From positions 343,966-407,965 of the forward strand of contig NZ_LMEC01000022.1 of NCBI RefSeq assembly GCF_001425265.1: 64,000 nucleotides of DNA, in the 5' to 3' direction. The translations under genes were made by a program, and so were the position numbers. Positions 59,125 to 64,000 of the stretch are shown in pieces. The first letter of the stretch is position 1. Each line of letters starts with the position of its first letter. Under the pieces are notes generated by a model. That model ran no database searches. It was not told the DNA's origin and saw nothing but the letters and a program-made list of their open reading frames with translations. The DNA comes from Massilia sp. Root418. GTDB taxonomy: Bacteria > Pseudomonadota > Gammaproteobacteria > Burkholderiales > Burkholderiaceae_D.

Positions 59125-60399
59125 CTAACGGCGGCCGCGGAACATCTGGGGCAACAGGGTGGCCAGCTGGGCGCGTTCCTCGCCCTGGGCCCGGTGCAGG
59201 GCCTGCTGCGGGCCGTGCATGAACTTGGCGGTCAAGCCCTTGGACAGGGCTTCCAGCACCGCGTCGATATCCTCGCCCTTGGCCAGCATCTTGCGCGCGC
59301 GTTCCAGTTCCATCTGGCGCATGGCTTCGCTGCTTTCCTGCAAGGTCTGGATCACCGGCACCACCGCGCGGTCGTCCACCCAGTGCATGAAGGACTGCAC
59401 CCGGGTTTCAATGATGGCTTCGGCCTGGGCCACCGCCGCCTGGCGGTTTTCCATGCCGGTCTGCACCACTTTGCCGAGGTCGTCCACGGTGTACAGGAAC
59501 ACGTCGCTCAGGCGGCCCACTTCCGGCTCGATGTCGCGCGGCACGGCCAGGTCCACCATAAACATGGGCTTGTGGCGGCGCGCCTTGATGGCGCGCTCCA
59601 CCATGCCCAGGCCGATCAGCGGCAAGGAGGATGCGGTGCAGGAAATCACGATGTCGTAATGCTGCAGGCGGTCCTGCAGGTCGGCCAGGCGCATGGCCTT
59701 GGCGCCGAAGCGGTGCGCCAGCTGTTCGCCGCGCTCCATGGTGCGGTTGGCGATGGTGAGGCTTTTCGGGTTCTGCGCCGCGAAGTGCGTGGCGCACAGC
59801 TCGATCATCTCGCCGGCGCCGATGAACAGCACGTTTTGCTCGGAAATCTTGTCGAAGATGCGCTGCGACAGGCGCACGGCCGCCGCCGCCATCGACACGC
59901 TGTGCGCGCCGATTTCCGTGGTGCTGCGCACTTCCTTGGCCACCGAGAAGCTGCGCTGGAACAGCTGGTGCAGATACGTGCCCAGGCCGCCCACTTCCTC
60001 GGCGGTGCGGATGGCGTCCTTGATCTGGCCCAGGATCTGGGTTTCGCCCAGCACCATGGAGTCCAGCCCGGAGGCCACGCGGAAGGTGTGGCGCACCGCG
60101 TCGTGCTGCGGCAGCATGTACAAATGCGGGCGCAGTTCGGCGTAGTTGAGCTTGTGGAAATCGGCCAGGAAGTGGCCGCCCGCGTCGAGCGGGTTGGCGA
60201 CGTGGCTGGCCGCGTACAGCTCGGTGCGGTTGCAGGTGGACAAAATGGCCGCCTCGTCGCTGCCCACCGGGTCGATGCGCTCGAACCACGCGCGCGCAGC
60301 CATCACCGCCTGGCCCAGTTGCTCAGGGGCGAACGCCAGTTGTTCGCGCAGCGACACTGGAGCGGTGGTGTGGTTGAGGCCGACGGCAAGCAGTTGCAT
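59125..60399 (-). CDS. hemA: Glutamyl-tRNA reductase
   Basis: A 424-residue enzyme converting glutamyl-tRNA to glutamate-1-semialdehyde, the first step of C5 tetrapyrrole synthesis. LLAVGLNHTTAPVSLREQLA, the active-site cysteine in ILSTCNRTELYA, VASGLDSMVLGETQILGQIK and NVLFIGAGEMIELCATHFAA (NADPH fold) are all present. The C-terminal dimerisation helices follow. It heads the hemA-prfA-dsbB-prmC block. Because the window also contains a B12-regulated tetrapyrrole locus, precursor supply is relevant, but no shared regulation is visible. Confidence 0.97.
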   Translation of the reverse strand: MQLLAVGLNHTTAPVSLREQLAFAPEQLGQAVMAARAWFERIDPVGSDEAAILSTCNRTELYAASHVANPLDAGGHFLADFHKLNYAELRPHLYMLPQHDAVRHTFRVASGLDSMVLGETQILGQIKDAIRTAEEVGGLGTYLHQLFQRSFSVAKEVRSTTEIGAHSVSMAAAAVRLSQRIFDKISEQNVLFIGAGEMIELCATHFAAQNPKSLTIANRTMERGEQLAHRFGAKAMRLADLQDRLQHYDIVISCTASSLPLIGLGMVERAIKARRHKPMFMVDLAVPRDIEPEVGRLSDVFLYTVDDLGKVVQTGMENRQAAVAQAEAIIETRVQSFMHWVDDRAVVPVIQTLQESSEAMRQMELERARKMLAKGEDIDAVLEALSKGLTAKFMHGPQQALHRAQGEERAQLATLLPQMFRGRR

Positions 60400-60438
60400 T
60401 TTAGACAGTGTGCGGGCGGGATAGGGAGCTTACCCGTC

Positions 60439-60444
60439 ATTATA
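60439..60444 (-). promoter_or_regulatory. Consensus -10 box upstream of hemA
   Basis: TATAAT on the minus strand, 39 bases before the hemA ATG, leaving a short leader of about 30 bases. The -35 region is poor, so confidence is limited. Confidence 0.45.
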
Positions 60445-60496
60445 CCGTGATGTGCCCGGCCCTACCGGCGGCCGGGGCGGCATAGCCCTTATAAGC

Positions 60497-60514
60497 CCGG
60501 GGCTAAAGCCCCGG
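60497..60514. repeat. GC-rich hairpin after the OmpR-family regulator gene
   Basis: CCGGGGC-TAAA-GCCCCGG is a perfect seven-base stem seven bases after the regulator's stop. There is no T-run on the minus strand, so it may be a dispersed palindrome or a factor-dependent transcript end. Confidence 0.45.
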
Positions 60515-60520
60515 CGCGGT

Positions 60521-61210
60521 TCAGGCCCCGAGCTTTTCCAGGCGGTAACCGTAGCTGTACACCGGCACCAGGCGGAAGCCGTTTTCCGGTTTCAACTGCA
60601 ATTTGTTGCGCACCCGCGAGACGTGGGTGTCCATGGTGCGGGACGGCACGGCGGTTTCGCGTATCCAGACCGCCTCATGGATGTAGGCGCGCGACAGGGG
60701 ACGCCCGATGTTGCGGAAAAACAGCAGCGCCAGGTAAAACTCCTTGTGCGTCACGTCCAGCACGGCGCCGTCCATCAGCAGGCGGCCCGGGCGGGTTTCG
60801 AAGACGTACTGGCCGAATTGCAGCTGTTCGGCGCCGTTCTGGGTGGGATAGGCGCGGCGCAGCAAGGCCTGTACGCGTGCCACCAGCTCGCTGCGGCGCA
60901 GCGGCTTGATCATGTAATCGTCGCTGCCGGCGGCCAGCCCGGCCACGATGTCGTCCTCGCCGGACGCGGTGGCGAGGAACAGCACGGGCGCCTGTTCCGG
61001 CATTTTTTCGCGCGCGCGGCGCACCACTTCGGCGCCGCCCATGTCCGCCACCTGCCAGTCCAGGATCAGCATGTCGTAGCTGTCCTTGCGCAGATTGCCC
61101 AGCAGTTCCTTGCCGGTCGGGAAGGCGTGGCATATATGACCCGCCGAGGTCAGCACCTGGCATATTACGTCGGCTTGGCTGCGGTCATTGTCTAAAACTA
61201 CGATTCTCAT
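60521..61210 (-). CDS. OmpR-family response regulator (orphan)
   Basis: A 229-residue regulator. The receiver begins RIVVLDNDRSQADVICQVL, with the phosphoacceptor aspartate in DMLILDWQVADMGG, the conserved Thr in FLATASGEDD and Lys in DYMIKPLRR. The C-terminal winged helix (VLDVTHKEFYLALLFFRNIG; TMDTHVSRVRNKLQL; GFRLVPVYSYGYRLE) is PhoB/OmpR type. No histidine kinase is adjacent, so its partner is elsewhere. The ATG at 61210 starts the receiver exactly. It is divergent from the uncharacterised gene at 61426. Confidence 0.92.
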   Translation of the reverse strand: MRIVVLDNDRSQADVICQVLTSAGHICHAFPTGKELLGNLRKDSYDMLILDWQVADMGGAEVVRRAREKMPEQAPVLFLATASGEDDIVAGLAAGSDDYMIKPLRRSELVARVQALLRRAYPTQNGAEQLQFGQYVFETRPGRLLMDGAVLDVTHKEFYLALLFFRNIGRPLSRAYIHEAVWIRETAVPSRTMDTHVSRVRNKLQLKPENGFRLVPVYSYGYRLEKLGA

Positions 61211-61425
61211 AATGATGGGCGGGTCAAAAGCCGGCAGTGGGGTTGCAGTTATTGTTGAATTATAGTCAATCCAGAGCGACAGAGTGTTAATTACTTCAGA
61301 AGTAGAGTTTTCCCGTCCGGAATGACTGATGTTCTTATGCAAACTCGTCGTATGATCACACGGTACACGGATAAAAAAGGCTTTTCAATGGCCTTTGGTA
61401 CAATTGCGTAACACGAAAAGTGACT

Positions 61426-61941
61426 ATGTTTACAAAGAAAGATGCCAAATGGACATTGATTCCAGCCTCCCACCGGGAGCTGGAAGAGGTGCGCGCGCGC
61501 TGCCGGCGCCTGGTGCAGCGCCGCGCGGCGGTGTCGGCCGGGATCTCGGCGGTGCCGATACCGGGGCTGGACGTGGTGTCCGACGTGCGCCTGTTCTCCG
61601 AGCTGATCGAAACCGTCAATCGTGAATTCGGCCTCACGCCGGAGCAGGTCGAGCGGCTGCAGCCGCGTTTCCGGCTGCTCGCCTACCAGGCCGCCGTCAA
61701 TGTCGGCGGCACCATGGTGGGGAAATACGTGACCAGGGAAGTGGTGCTGCGGCTGCTGCAGCGTGCCGGCGCCGGGCTGGTGGCCAGGCAGGCCACCCGT
61801 TTCGTGCCACTCGCCGGCCAGGCCACGGCGGCGGCGATCGGCTTTTTCGCCTTCCGCCAGATCGGCTACCAGCACGTGGAAGCCTGCGCCAAGGTGGCGC
61901 AGGAAGTGATGCTGGCGCAGCAGAAGGCCGCGCCGCTGTAA
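61426..61941 (+). CDS. Helical, partly hydrophobic protein of unknown function
   Basis: A 171-residue protein. The motif RRAAVSAGISAVPIPGLDVVSDVRLFSELIETVNREFGLTPEQ (read across three segments) and later GGTMVGKYVTREVVLRLLQR and RFVPLAGQATAAAIGFFAFR recall DUF697/YcjF-type membrane-associated helices, in which amphipathic hairpins with PIPGxD insert in the membrane. I cannot name a family with confidence. ATG 61426 is used; an in-frame GTG at 61420 is possible. It converges on minE. Confidence 0.7.
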   Translation: MFTKKDAKWTLIPASHRELEEVRARCRRLVQRRAAVSAGISAVPIPGLDVVSDVRLFSELIETVNREFGLTPEQVERLQPRFRLLAYQAAVNVGGTMVGKYVTREVVLRLLQRAGAGLVARQATRFVPLAGQATAAAIGFFAFRQIGYQHVEACAKVAQEVMLAQQKAAPL

Positions 61942-61952
61942 AGCTCAGGCGA

Positions 61953-62204
61953 TCAGGCGTCCGGCAGCACCACGTTGACGTCCAGCACCTCCAGGTTGCC
62001 CTGGCGGTCCAGCGAAATCTTGATGTCGTCCGCGTTCACCTTGGTGTACTTGGAAATCACCTCGATCAGTTCCTTGTGCAGGGCAGGCAGGAAGTCGGGA
62101 CCGGCGCGGCCATTGCGTTCGCGCGCGATGATGATCTGCAAGCGTTCCTTGGCGGCGGTGGCCGTCTTCGGCTTGGACGGGAACAGGAATGACAGCAGGG
62201 CCAT
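61953..62204 (-). CDS. minE: Cell division topological specificity factor MinE
   Basis: An 83-residue protein. The N-terminal amphipathic helix MALLSFLFPSKPKTATAAKE contacts membrane and MinD, followed by RLQIIIARERNGRAGPDFLP, the anti-MinCD strand, and the dimerisation domain LIEVISKYTKVNADDIKISL. It stimulates MinD ATPase and drives pole-to-pole oscillation, keeping the Z ring at mid-cell. The ATG lies one base after the minD stop, so translation is coupled. Confidence 0.96.
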   Translation of the reverse strand: MALLSFLFPSKPKTATAAKERLQIIIARERNGRAGPDFLPALHKELIEVISKYTKVNADDIKISLDRQGNLEVLDVNVVLPDA

Positions 62205-62205
62205 A

Positions 62206-63021
62206 TCACTTTCCTCCGAAAATACGCTGCAGCAGGCCGGGCTTTTCGTAGGTCGTGAAGCGCAGCGGCAGGTCCTGGCCCAGGAAGCGCGACACCACAT
62301 CTTCATAGGCGTCGGCCACGTCGGTGCCCTTGAAGTGGATGGCCGGGTTACCCTGGTTGGAGGCGTGCAGCACCGATTCCGACTCCGGAATGATGCCGAT
62401 CAGCGGGATGCGCAGGATTTCCTGCACGTCCTGGTAGGACAGCATTTCGTCCGCTTCCACGCGTTTCGGCGAGTAGCGGGTGATCAGCAGGTGCTCCTTG
62501 ACCGGCTCGCCGCCCGATTGCGCGCGGCGCGACTTGGCCTGGATGATGCCCAGGATGCGGTCCGAATCGCGCACCGACGACACTTCCGGATTGGTCACCA
62601 CCAGCGCCTCGTCGGCGAAGGTCAGCGCCATCAGCGCGCCGTGCTCGATGCCGGCCGGGGAATCGCAGATGATGTACTCGAAGCCCATGTTGATCAGCTC
62701 GTGCAGCACCGCTTCCACGCCTTCTTCCGACAGCGCGTCCTTGTCGCGCGTCTGCGAAGCGGGCAGGATGAACAGGTTGTCGCAGTGCTTGTCCTTGATC
62801 AGCGCCTGGGTCAGCGACGCCTCTTTGTTGATGACGTTGATCAGGTCGTACACCACGCGGCGTTCGCAGCCCATGATCAGGTCCAGGTTGCGCAGGCCGA
62901 CGTCGAAGTCGATCACCACGGTCTTGTGTCCGCGCAAAGCCAGGCCGGAGGAGAAACTGGCGCTGGAAGTGGTCTTGCCGACACCGCCCTTACCGGACGT
63001 TACAACGATAATTCTTGCCAC
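62206..63021 (-). CDS. minD: Septum site-determining ATPase MinD
   Basis: A 271-residue deviant-Walker ATPase. The N-terminus ARIIVVTSGKGGVGKTTSSA is the deviant Walker A with the signature lysine; VIDFDVGLRNLDLIMGCERR and YIICDSPAGIEHGALMAL follow. The C-terminal amphipathic membrane-targeting helix ends KPGLLQRIFGGK. It recruits MinC to the membrane and is displaced by MinE. Spaced 18 bases after minC. Confidence 0.97.
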   Translation of the reverse strand: MARIIVVTSGKGGVGKTTSSASFSSGLALRGHKTVVIDFDVGLRNLDLIMGCERRVVYDLINVINKEASLTQALIKDKHCDNLFILPASQTRDKDALSEEGVEAVLHELINMGFEYIICDSPAGIEHGALMALTFADEALVVTNPEVSSVRDSDRILGIIQAKSRRAQSGGEPVKEHLLITRYSPKRVEADEMLSYQDVQEILRIPLIGIIPESESVLHASNQGNPAIHFKGTDVADAYEDVVSRFLGQDLPLRFTTYEKPGLLQRIFGGK

Positions 63022-63039
63022 GAATGAGTCCTTTTCAGA

Positions 63040-63825
63040 TTAAGCGCGAGTAGGCGAATTGACAGATAGTATATCGATTCGGTCGCCAACCAGGCTGATT
63101 TGTGTGGGTTTGCGCGCGTGCTCGGCAGGGAAACCGTCTTCAAATGTGCTGTAAACGCCGGCAATGGACACCAATTCCGGCGACATCGACATAGCGAAGA
63201 TGCGCGCGTCGGCGTTGCCGGAGGCGCCGGCCAGCGCGCGCCCGTTGAGGGTGTTGTAAACATGAATACTGCCGTCGGCAATGATCTCGGCGCCGTTGTT
63301 CACCACCGCCGTCACGATCAGGTCGCCGCCGCGCGCATAGATGCGCTGGCCGGCGCGCACCGGGGTGTCGATGATCATGGTGCCGGCGGGGGCGCTGCCG
63401 GGGGCCATGGTCGGCGCGGCAGTGCCCGACGCGGCGGTCGGGGTCGGCACGGGCGCTTCTTCCTTGGCCGGCGGGCGCGGCTTGGGCGCGGGCTCCTCGT
63501 CGCGCTTGCCGCTGTCCAGCGACAGGCCATGCGCCACGATGTCGTCCATCATGTCCGGCGCGGCGTTGCGCACGGCCACCGGATTCAGCCGGTATTTTTT
63601 CAGCAGGGCAATCGTTTTTGCCCAGTCGATGGGTTCGCAATTGGGCGCCAGCGAGCCGACGTCGATCACGGCCAGGTCGCCCTCGAAAAAGTCGGGCACG
63701 CCGCCGGTCATTTCGTTGAGGGCGGCGTCGAGTGCGAAGCCATCCGAGGTGTACAGGATGGCGGAAACAGCGACTACAGTGGAAATCTTGATTTCGATGG
63801 GCTTTTGGAACGAGCTTTTGGACAT
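63040..63825 (-). CDS. minC: Septum site-determining protein MinC
   Basis: A 261-residue division inhibitor. The N-terminal MinC domain (IEIKISTVVAVSAILYTSDG; FFEGDLAVIDVGSLAP) is joined by a Pro/Ala-rich linker (about residues 105-140) to the C-terminal beta-helix (IDTPVRAGQRIYARGGDLIV; GAEIIADGSIHVYNTLNGRA; VSIAGVYSTF), which binds MinD and FtsZ. The ATG at 63825 is chosen; an upstream in-frame ATG at 63861 would add 12 unusual residues. First gene of minCDE. Confidence 0.95.
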   Translation of the reverse strand: MSKSSFQKPIEIKISTVVAVSAILYTSDGFALDAALNEMTGGVPDFFEGDLAVIDVGSLAPNCEPIDWAKTIALLKKYRLNPVAVRNAAPDMMDDIVAHGLSLDSGKRDEEPAPKPRPPAKEEAPVPTPTAASGTAAPTMAPGSAPAGTMIIDTPVRAGQRIYARGGDLIVTAVVNNGAEIIADGSIHVYNTLNGRALAGASGNADARIFAMSMSPELVSIAGVYSTFEDGFPAEHARKPTQISLVGDRIDILSVNSPTRA

Positions 63826-63967
63826 AAAACGATCAGTAAAGGAGTCGGCTTGGCGGCCCATCGGCCGGGATTTGCCAAAGGCTCAAGCATTTTACTGTGG
63901 TTGCGGCAGAAATGGGAGGGCCGTTTGATTGGGGAAACGGCCCGCAAGGCAGGCGGCATGCGGGGTT

Positions 63968-63991
63968 GGCCGTTCCCGTGCGGGAACGGCC
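63968..63991. repeat. Strong hairpin upstream of minC at the window edge
   Basis: GGCCGTTCCC and GGGAACGGCC are perfect ten-base arms around GTGC. No T-run follows on either strand within the window. It may be a transcript end for the gene beyond the window or a dispersed palindrome. Confidence 0.5.
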
Positions 63992-64000
63992 GGGGGCGGG

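Noticed and set aside
60497..60514. Intrinsic terminator of the OmpR-family gene
   Set aside because: Good stem but no U-tract on the transcribed strand; listed only as a hairpin.

Overview
The window is about 64 kb of GC-rich, densely coding bacterial chromosome with no tRNA, rRNA, insertion sequence, prophage or CRISPR array that I can recognise. Codon use, the hemA-prfA-(dsbB)-prmC and minCDE blocks, a gammaproteobacterial-type gshA, DUF4148 and the general gene style point to a betaproteobacterium, most likely Oxalobacteraceae (Massilia/Duganella-like). The genus is an inference; no rRNA is present.

Layout. 1-7.2 kb (minus): a branched-chain-amino-acid-type ABC importer (livF, substrate-binding protein, livM, livH, livG) co-directional with an AMP-forming acyl-CoA ligase and divergent from a Crp/Fnr regulator. 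8-15 kb: small membrane proteins, an aminopeptidase P, MgtC, DUF924, DUF2520, a molybdopterin-fold protein, an AlkB-like dioxygenase and an outer-membrane barrel. 16-23 kb: ettA, then a four-gene cluster of exported proteins (alpha/beta hydrolase, degenerate DUF885 protein, DUF4331, DUF4198) divergent from an XRE/MmyB-type regulator. 23-28.7 kb: DUF5710, RarD, Kup, a double FKBP lipoprotein and a DUF4382 lipoprotein. 28.8-38.7 kb: a MacAB-like efflux system (adaptor, ATPase, two paralogous FtsX permeases) divergent from a sigma-54-type response regulator and histidine kinase; the shared intergenic region carries a -24/-12 promoter and two near-identical palindromes. 38.7-43.8 kb: elaA, DUF4148, ohr, a glutathione transferase, an AraC-type regulator and a DCC protein paired with a polytopic membrane protein.

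44-53 kb is the most interesting region. A cobalamin riboswitch leads into a five-gene operon: an exported, membrane-anchored CobN-like chelatase, a MotA/TolQ/ExbB-type channel, a DUF2149 protein with an ExbD-like transmembrane aspartate, a TonB-dependent receptor and a PepSY membrane protein. I infer a proton-motive-force-powered periplasmic metal-tetrapyrrole (de)chelation and uptake system, related to the HmuSTU haem systems but under B12 control. It lacks the AAA+ ATPase partners used by cytosolic CobN.

53-64 kb is mostly housekeeping: YceI, acetylpolyamine amidohydrolase, gshA, prmC, dsbB, prfA, hemA, an orphan OmpR-family regulator, one uncharacterised gene and minE-minD-minC. The only gene-free stretch longer than 300 bases (43845-44228) is accounted for by the promoter, riboswitch and expression platform. 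Several short tandem repeats sit at convergent gene ends.
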